20,517 nt of DNA from Anaerolineae bacterium (GTDB lineage: Bacteria > Chloroflexota > Anaerolineae > B4-G1 > SLSP01), in assembly GCA_016934645.1 (NCBI GenBank), contig JAFGSL010000604.1:1-20517 (forward strand). Direction: 5' to 3'. A program made the position numbers and the translations under genes. How positions within the stretch are numbered: the stretch's first letter is position 1; every line of letters starts with the position of its first letter. The notes under the pieces are model-generated. The model saw nothing but the letters and a program-made list of their open reading frames with translations, was not told the DNA's origin and did not search any database. This document shows positions 1 to 8,874 of the stretch, one piece after another.

Positions 1-47
1 CCAGGCTTGAAAGGCCTGTGTCCTAGACCAGACTAGACGATGGGGGC
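1..47 (-). tRNA. tRNA-Glu (anticodon TTC), 5' part, cut by window edge
   Basis: Read on the minus strand from position 47, the sequence gives the acceptor strand GCCCCCA (47-41), a D arm, then a 5-bp anticodon stem CAGGC/GCCTG (18-14 with 6-2) closing the 7-nt loop CTTTCAA (13-7). Loop positions 34-36 are TTC, so it reads glutamate codons. The variable loop, T arm and 3' acceptor strand lie outside the window. The GCCCCCATCGTCTAG start is typical of bacterial tRNA-Glu. It is too short here for a full cloverleaf test, but the anticodon stem and its strong promoter make the call fairly safe. Confidence 0.88.
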
Positions 48-58
48 ACACGCGATGG

Positions 59-86
59 ATTGTAGCATAAAGGATGAAGCTGTCAA
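59..86 (-). promoter_or_regulatory. Sigma-70-type promoter of the tRNA-Glu gene
   Basis: On the minus strand a perfect -35 TTGACA (86-81) is followed after 16 bp by the -10 box TACAAT (64-59), preceded by TGC as an extended -10. The predicted start is near 52, about 5 nt before the mature tRNA 5' end. This is the best-matching promoter in the window, as expected for a stable RNA gene. Confidence 0.82.
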
Positions 87-130
87 GCTTTCATCGAAAG
101 CCTTTCATTCGTCATTTGGCCTGGATATGG

Positions 131-143
131 TAAAATAGGCCTG
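131..143 (+). promoter_or_regulatory. Extended -10 promoter placing the transcript start on the GTG (leaderless)
   Basis: TGGTAAAAT at 128-136 is an extended -10 box (TGn plus TAAAAT at 131-136). Six bases separate it from the GTG at 143, so transcription would begin at or next to the start codon. No Shine-Dalgarno sequence is visible in the bases before the GTG, and no good -35 box is seen. This is the usual arrangement of leaderless bacterial genes. Confidence 0.55.
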
Positions 144-1180
144 TGACCGAGGAACATAAAACCCAAGAAGAACCGCGCCAACCGATGGGCGTCCTGGGCT
201 GTCTCGCGGCTGGCTTTGAGATCGTTGCGCGTCGCCCCGCCTTAATCATAATACCATTGCTGCTTGATCTTTTCCTATGGTTAGGGCCGCGTCTTTCGTT
301 GGCGCCTATCTTTACAGCGCTGGACCAGTTCTACAAAACGTTGCCCGCGACAGAGGGAACGCTGACCGAACTGAACGAACAGACGATGCTGATGTTGCCG
401 CAGATATTCGATATTGCGGCCACGCGCTATAATCTCTTTGCAGCCTTGTCGCCTGCGCCCCTGTTTGGTGCACCCACGGTGATGTCGACGCAGTTGACCT
501 TGGAACGTCCAATGGGCATTCGCCCGGAGATCGTGGTCGCTTCGCCGTTCGCTGTAATGGGTTGGGTTGTGCTGCTGATTCTTGTCGGGCTGGGCATTGG
601 CGTATTGTATCTGCGCACTGTTGGGCGACAGGTCATTGCTGAGACAGACATGGAACTTCCCGGCCCGCAGTCCTTTCTGAAGTTGTGGGGTTACTTCATC
701 ATTTTGGCATTGATCCTGCTCATCATCTTGGGAACTCTGGCGTTTGCCGGGTCCATTTTTACTTTTTTGATTGGTTTGATCAGCTCCGGGTTGTTCTACT
801 TGGCGACAACCTTGCTGTTTGCGTTGCTGATGTTCGTGGTGTTCCATCTGATCTTTGCTATTCCGGGGATGGTGCAATTGCGTCGCTCTCCCCTGTACGC
901 GATTCGGGAAAGCATCTTGCTCACGCGTGTGGATTTCATGAGCATCTCTTTTTTGATATTGTTGATTCTGGTCATTTCCAGGGGCTTCAACGTCGTGTGG
1001 ACCTTGCCCGATCCGGCGACATGGGCCAATCTGATTGGTATCGCCGGGCATGCCTTTGTCAGCACAGCGCTGACGGCAACGTTGTTTGTCTATTATCAGG
1101 AGCGTTTGGGTTTTCTGCCGAAGGTGCAAAAAGCGCTTGCGCCCCAGGAAGTGCCCGCGCATTCATTGATGAGTGATTAG
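143..1180 (+). CDS. Polytopic membrane protein of unknown function
   Basis: A 345-residue protein that I do not recognise as a named family. After a short hydrophilic N-terminus it has a hydrophobic segment near residues 30-50, a long non-membrane loop (about 50-135) and then about five more hydrophobic segments (roughly 138-158, 180-207, 210-240, 262-282, 292-320). The tail is hydrophilic, so it is probably an integral inner-membrane protein. It carries no evident catalytic motif. The start is a GTG without a Shine-Dalgarno sequence, chosen because it begins the open frame and sits 6 bp after an extended -10 box. It is divergent from tRNA-Glu and precedes gyrB by about 120 bp. A role cannot be given from the sequence. 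Confidence 0.8.
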   Translation: MTEEHKTQEEPRQPMGVLGCLAAGFEIVARRPALIIIPLLLDLFLWLGPRLSLAPIFTALDQFYKTLPATEGTLTELNEQTMLMLPQIFDIAATRYNLFAALSPAPLFGAPTVMSTQLTLERPMGIRPEIVVASPFAVMGWVVLLILVGLGIGVLYLRTVGRQVIAETDMELPGPQSFLKLWGYFIILALILLIILGTLAFAGSIFTFLIGLISSGLFYLATTLLFALLMFVVFHLIFAIPGMVQLRRSPLYAIRESILLTRVDFMSISFLILLILVISRGFNVVWTLPDPATWANLIGIAGHAFVSTALTATLFVYYQERLGFLPKVQKALAPQEVPAHSLMSD

Positions 1181-1183
1181 TTC

Positions 1184-3239
<2,056 letters not shown>

Positions 3240-3244
3240 AGGGT

Positions 3245-4024
3245 ATGCCCACAGGAGAAGAACGCGAGGTCGCTCTATCGAGAGGCGCGTCGATTGACGG
3301 CGCGCCCATTGCCTACATCGTGACGTTGGCGGCGGTCGTCGCCGTGCTGACGCTGGTGCCGATCCCGATCTCCTTCGTCATCGGGACAGGCAAAAACTTT
3401 CCGATGAGCCAAGGCGTCTACCCTCTGATGGGCTGGTTGCTCGGGCCGCTCGCCGGAGCGCTCGCCGACGGCATCGGTGCGCTGGTCGGCTTGATGATCA
3501 ACCCGCAAAACACCAGTTCGCTGCTCGCGTCGCTCCTCGGCGCGGCGATGGGTGGACTGGCGGCCGGATCGATGCGGGTCGAAGGTCCGCGCCGCCGCTG
3601 GTGGCTCCCGTTGATCGCTGTATTCCTCGTTTTCTACGGCCTGTACGCCGGTCGTGCGGTGTTTGTCAACCGGGCCGTGTGGTGGCATGTCCTGCTGGGA
3701 TCGTTTATCGATTGGTCTGCTCTGCTCCTCTTCGTGCTGCCCACCCGTACCTTCTTTGCGCGTGCCCTGGCGGACGCCAACCTGCGGCGCGTCGCCGTAG
3801 GTTTGTTCGGCGGCACGTGGATGATCGCCGGACTGGTTCACCTGAGCACCGGCTGGCTCGTCTACTGGCAGATCAACTGGCCCAACACCCTGTGGTTGAT
3901 CTTCGCTGGGCCTTCCCCCTTCGAGCACATCGCGCGCTGCATCATCGGAACCGTGATCGGTGTGGGCGTCATCTCCGGGTTGCGGGCGATTGGGTTGGTC
4001 AAGCCGGTCGAGGCGGCTTATTAG
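3245..4024 (+). CDS. ECF transporter S component (substrate-binding membrane subunit), substrate unknown
   Basis: A 259-residue hydrophobic protein with about six membrane segments starting near residue 20. The glycine/alanine-rich GPLAGALADGIGALVG stretch near residue 70 and the following PQNTSS loop are typical of S components of energy-coupling-factor vitamin transporters. These subunits bind a micronutrient with high affinity and need an EcfA/EcfT module for uptake. The ATG at 3245 is only 5 nt after the gyrB stop, so the two are probably cotranscribed. It has a weak ribosome site (AAAGGG). The in-frame codons before the ATG belong to the gyrB overlap and were not used. A matching EcfA-EcfT pair lies on the same strand at 7057-9735. 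The substrate cannot be read from the sequence. Confidence 0.75.
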   Translation: MPTGEEREVALSRGASIDGAPIAYIVTLAAVVAVLTLVPIPISFVIGTGKNFPMSQGVYPLMGWLLGPLAGALADGIGALVGLMINPQNTSSLLASLLGAAMGGLAAGSMRVEGPRRRWWLPLIAVFLVFYGLYAGRAVFVNRAVWWHVLLGSFIDWSALLLFVLPTRTFFARALADANLRRVAVGLFGGTWMIAGLVHLSTGWLVYWQINWPNTLWLIFAGPSPFEHIARCIIGTVIGVGVISGLRAIGLVKPVEAAY

Positions 4025-4123
4025 GTGTTACGTGAATAAGAGTCAGAAGCATTCAACATCAAACGATCTTTCACGCATTTATCCAATCCGTCGAAACGGC
4101 GATGAGCCTCTCCATTTGAATGG

Positions 4124-4489
4124 TTGTTCACTCAAAGTTGGACGCAGCGTAGTTTTTCATCTATTATTTTCCGCGTCCCCAAAACAAGGGCGTGGACTGC
4201 GGACACAAATGTTCAGGAGGAGGAATCTCGACGACAGGCGCAAGTATACGTCTTTGCTCTCCTCGCTCACAAAAATAAGTCATCTGTTGATCCGCTAAAT
4301 GTTAATCAGTGGGATTTCTATGTTCTGCCCACCTCAGTTCTTGATGCTCGTACTCGTAGTCAACATTCAATAACTCTTCGTAGTCTTGAAGCGCTTGCGG
4401 GCGGAGCGATTTCTTATGGTGAATTGCGAGATGCTATACAGCAGGCAGCAAAAAACAGTAGCCGAAGCCTAATCCAAAAGAGGTCTTGA
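4124..4489 (+). pseudogene. C-terminal remnant of a hypothetical (possibly nuclease-fold) protein
   Basis: The frame translates to about 120 residues with conserved blocks from a widespread hypothetical family: TRAWTADTN, then QVYVFALLAHKNK, then DPLNVNQWDFYVLPTSVLD, then RSQHSITLRSLEALAGG. From memory, full-length relatives carry an N-terminal part with an E-x-K motif just before a QSW block, suggesting a restriction-nuclease-like fold. Here only TQSWTQ and what follows remain, and the roughly 100 bases back to the preceding stop (4025-4123) cannot hold the rest. The gene is therefore probably 5'-truncated. The region is visibly AT-richer than its neighbours, suggesting foreign origin. Its TGA abuts the ATG of the next gene. 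The nuclease link is inference. Confidence 0.5.
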
Positions 4490-5404
4490 ATGACAACTCT
4501 CACAACGCGTTTATATTCTGGCACCACAGACCTGCAATCCATGCTTGATCTGTTGGTCGCCGTCAGGCCTGCTGAGCGCGTCGCGGGTTATCCCAGCGCG
4601 GTTGATTTGCACGAGTTGCTTGCCCTACCCGCTGTGCAGGACAACACCCGCTTGTGGTTCGACGCCGGTGACCGGCTGGTCGGATTTGCACTCGTGGATC
4701 ATTACAACAACCTGTGTTTTGAATACGAAGATCCCGGCATCGAGGCGGAGGTCATTGACTGGGGTATGCAGTGCATCTGCCGCGCTATGCAAGCGACGGG
4801 CGAAGAGTTGACACTGGATGCCAGTTGCAGCACGGACAACACCGAACGCCTCGCATTGCTGGAACGGCACGGCTTTATCCGGGAAGCGCAGTACTCGGTG
4901 CACATGGCGCGCTCGCTCCACGAGCCAATTCCCACGCCGCAGCTACCGGCAGGTTTCAGCATCCGTCACGTGATGGGGGAGCACGAGGTTGAAGCGCTGG
5001 TCGCGCTCCACCGCGCGGCGTTCGGCACCGAAACGATGACCGTCGAAGAGCGCCTGGCGATGATGCACACGCCGGATTATGACGCGGAGTTAGATTTGGT
5101 CGCCGTCGCGCCCGATGGTCAACTGGCTGCATATTGTATGTGCTTGATCAGCCAGGAGGAAAACACGCAAACCGGACGCAATGAAGGGTACACCGATCCG
5201 GTGGCGACACATCCCGACTTCCAGCGGCGTGGGCTGGCGAAGGCGCTTCTGCTTACGGGATTGCACACGTTGAAGCAGCGAGGCATGGATACCGCCCTGC
5301 TCGGCACGAGCAGTAAAAATGTGGCGATGCAGCGCACGGCGCAGTCGGTTGGCTTCCGCGTGCAGTCCACCACGCTGTGGTTCTCCAAGCCGGTATCGCT
5401 TTGA
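4490..5404 (+). CDS. GNAT-family N-acetyltransferase, two tandem GNAT domains
   Basis: A 304-residue cytoplasmic protein with two GNAT folds. The N-terminal domain (about 1-145) is divergent. The C-terminal domain (about 158-300) has the acetyl-CoA-binding loop QRRGLAKALL after DPVATHPDF, then a GTSSKNVAMQRTAQSVGF segment typical of GNAT motif B. GNAT enzymes move an acetyl group from acetyl-CoA to an amine. Tandem-GNAT proteins of this size include mycothiol-synthase-like enzymes, but the substrate here is unknown. The ATG directly follows the TGA of the preceding remnant and has AGAGG about 8 nt upstream. A palindromic repeat begins just after the stop. Confidence 0.85.
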   Translation: MTTLTTRLYSGTTDLQSMLDLLVAVRPAERVAGYPSAVDLHELLALPAVQDNTRLWFDAGDRLVGFALVDHYNNLCFEYEDPGIEAEVIDWGMQCICRAMQATGEELTLDASCSTDNTERLALLERHGFIREAQYSVHMARSLHEPIPTPQLPAGFSIRHVMGEHEVEALVALHRAAFGTETMTVEERLAMMHTPDYDAELDLVAVAPDGQLAAYCMCLISQEENTQTGRNEGYTDPVATHPDFQRRGLAKALLLTGLHTLKQRGMDTALLGTSSKNVAMQRTAQSVGFRVQSTTLWFSKPVSL

Positions 5405-5410
5405 AGGATG

Positions 5411-5500
5411 CCGGACGCTGATTTTCGCTGATTCACGCAGATTTTGTCGCTTTGTTGATTTTATCTGCGAAAATCGGCGTGAATCTGCGTTCAATCTGAT
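5411..5500. repeat. Degenerate palindromic intergenic repeat (CGCTGATT type)
   Basis: ACGCTGATTTTCGCTGATT at 5415-5433 pairs with TATCTGCGAAAATCGGCGT at 5462-5480 at 16 of 19 positions. Further CGCAGATT-like units continue on both sides (5430-5443, 5481-5490) with a spacing of 8-10 bases. It may fold into a long imperfect hairpin in the RNA after the acetyltransferase gene. The architecture resembles the elements at 8790-8855 and 17921-17997. Confidence 0.7.
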
Positions 5501-5509
5501 GAAATGGTG

Positions 5510-5515
5510 TAAATT
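5510..5515 (+). promoter_or_regulatory. Candidate -10 box for a leaderless metallopeptidase gene
   Basis: TAAATT lies 8 bp before the ATG at 5524, and no Shine-Dalgarno sequence is found between the preceding repeat and the ATG. The spacing would start transcription within a base or two of the start codon, as at position 143. No convincing -35 is present, so the call is tentative. Confidence 0.35.
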
Positions 5516-5523
5516 CCAGTACT

Positions 5524-6408
5524 ATGAGTGAAAGTACGATTGTTGATACCTTTCCCGCCTTTTTAGCCTTCTGGGAAAAGGCGCAACATCTACCCATGGA
5601 TGCTCAAATCGAGGGATGGGCGTCCGATTATATGGCGCAGTGGCCCGAACTGCTGGAAAAGCAAATCAACTCCTACGCCGAAGACGGCGACGATTGGCGC
5701 GACGTCGCCAGGGAGCACGTAGTCCCTTTCTGGGCGGAACGCTTGCCGTCTATGCAGCGTGCGCATGAGAATCTGCTGCGGGTTTGCGTGCCAGTTTACC
5801 AACGCGCACGGGCAGCTTTAGGGTTTGAACAGGCGCTCTCTTTTGTGATCTACGTCGGCGTTGGCTGTGGCGCCGGATGGGCGACGACGTATCAGGACGG
5901 CTCCGCAATTCTCTTCGGACTGGAGAACATCGCCGAAGAAGGATGGGATGACGTCGCCGCGTTAAGCGGCATGATCGCGCACGAGATAGGCCATCTCTGG
6001 CATTTTGAGCAGCGTGCGCAGGCGGGCCTTGCCCCGGGCAAAGGCCCGTGGTGGGATTTGTACACGGAAGGCGTGGCCCAACGATGCGAACACGTCGTCG
6101 CCGGTCAGGAGAGCTGGCACATGACGGCAAAGGTTGCCGATTGGGTGCAGTGGTGCGAGCAAGAGAAATCCTGGCTGGCCCGTGAATTTCTGCGTGTGGT
6201 CGGGGCTGGGGATGACATTCGCCCCTTTTTCGGTTCCTGGTTTTCGATCCGTGGGTATAAGCAAACGGGTTACTTTCTCGGCTGTGACGTCATCCGGCGG
6301 TTGGAAGCGCAGAAGACATTACAGGAGATCGCGCTGCTGGAGGACATAGAAGCCGTGTTTTCTGGTATACTAATGCGATTCATGCTTGCAAGGATCAGCA
6401 AAATCTAA
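5524..6408 (+). CDS. Putative zinc metallopeptidase (HExxH, gluzincin-like), hypothetical
   Basis: A 294-residue protein with no signal peptide. It contains the zinc-protease motif HEIGH at residues 153-157 (H153, H157 as ligands, E154 as base) inside MIAHEIGHLWHF. E182 in DLYTEGVAQ is 25 residues downstream, a fitting third ligand of the gluzincin pattern. The N-terminal ~100 residues are Trp- and acid-rich and probably helical. I do not recognise a named family; the arrangement resembles small predicted Zn-dependent proteases of the DUF2268 kind. The ATG lacks a ribosome site and sits 8 bp after a -10-like box. Its stop is 4 nt before the next gene. The substrate is unknown. Confidence 0.65.
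   Translation: MSESTIVDTFPAFLAFWEKAQHLPMDAQIEGWASDYMAQWPELLEKQINSYAEDGDDWRDVAREHVVPFWAERLPSMQRAHENLLRVCVPVYQRARAALGFEQALSFVIYVGVGCGAGWATTYQDGSAILFGLENIAEEGWDDVAALSGMIAHEIGHLWHFEQRAQAGLAPGKGPWWDLYTEGVAQRCEHVVAGQESWHMTAKVADWVQWCEQEKSWLAREFLRVVGAGDDIRPFFGSWFSIRGYKQTGYFLGCDVIRRLEAQKTLQEIALLEDIEAVFSGILMRFMLARISKI
6363..6371 (+). promoter_or_regulatory. Extended -10 box inside the metallopeptidase 3' end
   Basis: TGGTATACT (TGn at 6363-6365, TATACT at 6366-6371) is a good extended -10 box. It lies about 42 bp before the ATG at 6413, giving a predicted start near 6378. It could drive the DUF6883-DUF4926 pair independently of the upstream gene. The -35 region is weak. Confidence 0.45.
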
Positions 6409-6412
6409 TATC

Positions 6413-6751
6413 ATGAAAGTACCAAATGCAAACCGCGCGGTCGTAGATATTCGCAAATTGCGCGACTATGGTCTTAACCTGCTGCATAGAACAGGTAAAC
6501 ACAAAGCACGGGTGTTCCTGTCTGCTTTGGGTATGACTGCGGATGATGCTGAAAGTCTGCGTCGTATTCTGTTGGAAGCTGTGCGAGAGTACGATGCTGA
6601 ATTGGGCTTGGAAGATGATTATGGGCAGCGCTACCAGGTTGATTTCCCACTGGAATGGAAAGGCAGGCGAGCGGTCATTCGTAGCGCCTGGATTATCGAG
6701 TTTGGCAGGCCATATCCCAGGCTGACCAGTTGTTACGTGTTGGAAAAATAG
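6413..6751 (+). CDS. DUF6883-type protein, first gene of a two-gene module
   Basis: A 112-residue protein matching my recollection of the DUF6883 family: KVPNANRAVVDIRKLRDYGL at the start, GKHKARVFLSALGM in the middle, then YGQRYQVDFPL and an RSAWII...PRLTSCYV end. The domain also occurs at the C-terminus of some polymorphic toxins, so a toxin-like role is possible but unproven. A TTG at 6386 would add nine residues. The ATG at 6413 was chosen because family members start at MKxPNA. It starts 4 nt after the metallopeptidase stop, and a possible promoter lies inside that gene. The stop is followed 9 nt later by the DUF4926 gene. Confidence 0.75.
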   Translation: MKVPNANRAVVDIRKLRDYGLNLLHRTGKHKARVFLSALGMTADDAESLRRILLEAVREYDAELGLEDDYGQRYQVDFPLEWKGRRAVIRSAWIIEFGRPYPRLTSCYVLEK

Positions 6752-6760
6752 CGAGGTGTT

Positions 6761-6991
6761 GTGATGAAAAACATCAAATTATTGGATGTCGTCGCCTTGA
6801 CCGTAGACTTGCCTGAGCATAACTTGTGGCAGGGGCAGGTAGGTACGGTAGTAGAAATTCTGGCGCATGGCAATGCCTTTGAAGTAGAATTTAGCGACAG
6901 CAATGGGCACACGTATAATTCATTGGGATTGCGACCTGACCAAATCATGATATTGCACTACGAGCCGATCTACGGGATAGCGTCGGCGTAG
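6761..6991 (+). CDS. DUF4926-type small protein, probable partner of the upstream DUF6883 gene
   Basis: A 76-residue protein beginning KNIKLLDVVALTVDLPEH with a GQVGTVVEIL turn and a FEVEFSDSNGHTY strand pair. This is the compact beta-barrel (KOW/SH3-like) pattern of DUF4926. The ATG at 6761 has GAGGTG about 6 nt upstream, starting within the same transcript as DUF6883. In many bacteria the two domains are neighbours, and an antitoxin/immunity role for the small barrel is a reasonable guess, not an established fact. The last residues (about 68-76) are not conserved in my memory of the family. Confidence 0.75.
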   Translation: MMKNIKLLDVVALTVDLPEHNLWQGQVGTVVEILAHGNAFEVEFSDSNGHTYNSLGLRPDQIMILHYEPIYGIASA

Positions 6992-6998
6992 ATAAAAG

Positions 6999-7042
6999 GG
7001 GACGGCAAGTTTAGAGAACTCCCTGAACTGCTGGTACGTCCC
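6999..7042 (+). other. Possible stem-loop in the leader of the ecfA gene
   Basis: GGGACG (6999-7004) can pair with CGTCCC (7037-7042), and AGTT (7008-7011) with AACT (7026-7029) inside it. It lies between the DUF4926 stop and the ecfA start. ECF transporters are often riboswitch-controlled, but I cannot match this 45-nt region to a TPP, cobalamin, FMN or other known riboswitch. It may be only a weak hairpin. Confidence 0.25.
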
Positions 7043-7056
7043 GGCCTTCTATTCAA

Positions 7057-8823
7057 ATGTGCGTTGATATCACTGTTCCCCTTGTCACCCTCGACAACGT
7101 CTCCTACATCTATCCTCATACGGAAAAACCGGCGCTGCACGACGTCACGCTCGACATCGGCAAGGGCGAGTTTTTGGGACTGATCGGCCCCACCGGTGCG
7201 GGGAAGACGACGCTTTGTCTGAGCCTCAGTGGGATCGTGCCGCAGTTTTATGGCGGGTGTTTTTTCGGCCACATCACCGTCGCCGGGATGGATACGCTGG
7301 GACATCCGGTCAGCCACCTGGCGCGGCACGTGGGCTCGGTCTTCGAGGACCCAGAGACGCAGCTCACGGCGACATCCGTCGAAAACGAGATCGCCTTTGC
7401 GTTGGAGAACCTCAGCGTTCCCCGCGAGGAGATTCTGGCCCGTATCCCCCGCGCGTTGGAAGCCGCCCGCCTCGAAGGGATCGCCAAAAAACATCCCCGC
7501 GAACTCTCCGGAGGGCAGAAGCAGCGCCTGGCGATTGCCGCCGCGCTGGCCGTGCAGCCCGACATCCTCGTGCTCGATGAACCGACTTCGCAGCTCGACC
7601 CGATGGGCGCGCAGGAGGTCTTCGCTACGGTTCGTGAGCTGAATAAAACGTTGGGCATCACTGTGGTGATGGCGGGGCACGCCGCCGAGGAGCTTGCCGA
7701 GTACGCTGATCGTCTGGCGTTATTGGTGGATGGTAAGCTCGTCGCCGTGGGACCGCCCGATGACCTTTACGCGCAGGTCGATCGCCTGGAAGGCTATCAC
7801 GTCCGCCCACCGCAGGTCGCACAAACCTTCGCGCACATACGGCAGGTCGGCGTCACCGTCCCTGCGATTCCGGTCCATTTGACGGAAGGAATCGCAGCAC
7901 TGAAGGCGGCGGCGCAATCCTATCCGATACAAGCACCCCCCATTTCCCCTACGAAGACGGCGAAACAGGGCACACCTTTGCTTTCGGCTCGTAATCTCAC
8001 CTATGTCTACGGCGACGGTACAGTGGCACTGCGCGATGTATCGTTCGATGTGCATACGGGCGAATATCTGCTCATCGTCGGGCAGAACGGCGCGGGCAAG
8101 AGTACGCTGGCGAAGCATTTTCTGTGTTTGTTGCTTCCTACGTCCGGCGCGGTCCTCGTGGACGGCACCGACACCCGCGACTTGACGACGAGTGCGCTGG
8201 CGCGGCGCATCGGCTACGTGGCGCAGAATCCTGACAACCAGATTTTTAACACCACGGTCGAGGCCGAGGTCGCCTTCGCGCTGAAGAATCTCGCGTATCC
8301 AGCGGAAGAGGTCAAGGTGCGCACCGAGGAGAGTCTGGCGGCGATGGGGTTGTTGGAGCACCGATCTGCGCATCCACTGGTGCTGCCCAAGGGCGATCGC
8401 GCGCGCGTGGTCATCGCTGCAATCCTGGCGATGCGACCTGACATCGTCATCTTCGACGAGCCGACGACGGGACAGGATTATCGAGGCGCGCGCGCGATTC
8501 TCGACATCAGCAAGCAGTTGCACGCGGCGGGCAAAACCGTGATCGTCATCACGCATCACCTCTACCTGATGCCGGAATACGCCGAGCGTGTGGTCGTGAT
8601 GGGCAAGGGCACGCTGCTGCTGAATGCGCCCATCCGTGAGGTCTACCACGCGGTCGATGTGCTGGCATCGACCTACATCATCCCGCCACAGGTCGTCCTG
8701 CTCGCCCGCGCCCTGGCGGAGGAACAACAGGTTGACTTCCCCCTACTTACCCCCGAAGAAGTCGCTGCCTGTTTTGCGAAAGATGTTTACCCCAGAGGCA
8801 CAGAGTTCACAGAGATTTTTTAG
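7057..8823 (+). CDS. ECF transporter double ATPase (EcfA-EcfA' fusion)
   Basis: A 588-residue protein with two ABC ATPase domains that together power an ECF vitamin transporter. Domain 1 has Walker A GPTGAGKTT (44-52), signature LSGGQKQR (150-157) and Walker B DILVLDEP (169-176). Domain 2 has Walker A GQNGAGKST (342-350) and Walker B DIVIFDEPTTG (from 462). Its signature is LPKGDRAR (from 443) instead of LSGGQ, a change I associate with this fused subfamily. The ATG at 7057 has no good ribosome site. The last ~11 residues (YPRGTEFTEIF) are encoded by a palindromic intergenic repeat and are probably not functional. EcfT follows 51 nt later; the likely S component is at 3245-4024. Confidence 0.92.
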   Translation: MCVDITVPLVTLDNVSYIYPHTEKPALHDVTLDIGKGEFLGLIGPTGAGKTTLCLSLSGIVPQFYGGCFFGHITVAGMDTLGHPVSHLARHVGSVFEDPETQLTATSVENEIAFALENLSVPREEILARIPRALEAARLEGIAKKHPRELSGGQKQRLAIAAALAVQPDILVLDEPTSQLDPMGAQEVFATVRELNKTLGITVVMAGHAAEELAEYADRLALLVDGKLVAVGPPDDLYAQVDRLEGYHVRPPQVAQTFAHIRQVGVTVPAIPVHLTEGIAALKAAAQSYPIQAPPISPTKTAKQGTPLLSARNLTYVYGDGTVALRDVSFDVHTGEYLLIVGQNGAGKSTLAKHFLCLLLPTSGAVLVDGTDTRDLTTSALARRIGYVAQNPDNQIFNTTVEAEVAFALKNLAYPAEEVKVRTEESLAAMGLLEHRSAHPLVLPKGDRARVVIAAILAMRPDIVIFDEPTTGQDYRGARAILDISKQLHAAGKTVIVITHHLYLMPEYAERVVVMGKGTLLLNAPIREVYHAVDVLASTYIIPPQVVLLARALAEEQQVDFPLLTPEEVAACFAKDVYPRGTEFTEIF

Positions 8824-8855
8824 TGTTTTTCTCCGTGCTCTCCAAGTCTCTGTGG
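8790..8855. repeat. Degenerate palindromic repeat overlapping the ecfA stop codon
   Basis: The left arm (8790-8820, units CAGAGGCACAGAG and CACAGAG) and the right arm (8826-8855, CTCCGTGCTCTCC and CTCTGTGG) are imperfect inverted copies around a T-rich centre. The ecfA stop (8821-8823) lies in that centre, so the element supplies the end of the coding region and then most of the ecfA-ecfT spacer. Confidence 0.7.
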
Positions 8856-8874
8856 TCATTTTCTGCGGAGCGAT

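Noticed and set aside
281..1162. A 293-codon minus-strand frame opposite the first membrane protein
   Set aside because: The composition is typical of an antisense shadow (Q, R, H, D rich). The plus strand encodes regular membrane helices and has a promoter.
6386..6412. TTG start for the DUF6883 gene
   Set aside because: It adds nine unconserved residues; family members begin at the ATG-encoded MKxPNA.
6992..7056. Thiamine or cobalamin riboswitch before ecfA
   Set aside because: The region is only 65 nt and shows none of the conserved boxes of these riboswitches; kept only as a weak stem-loop.
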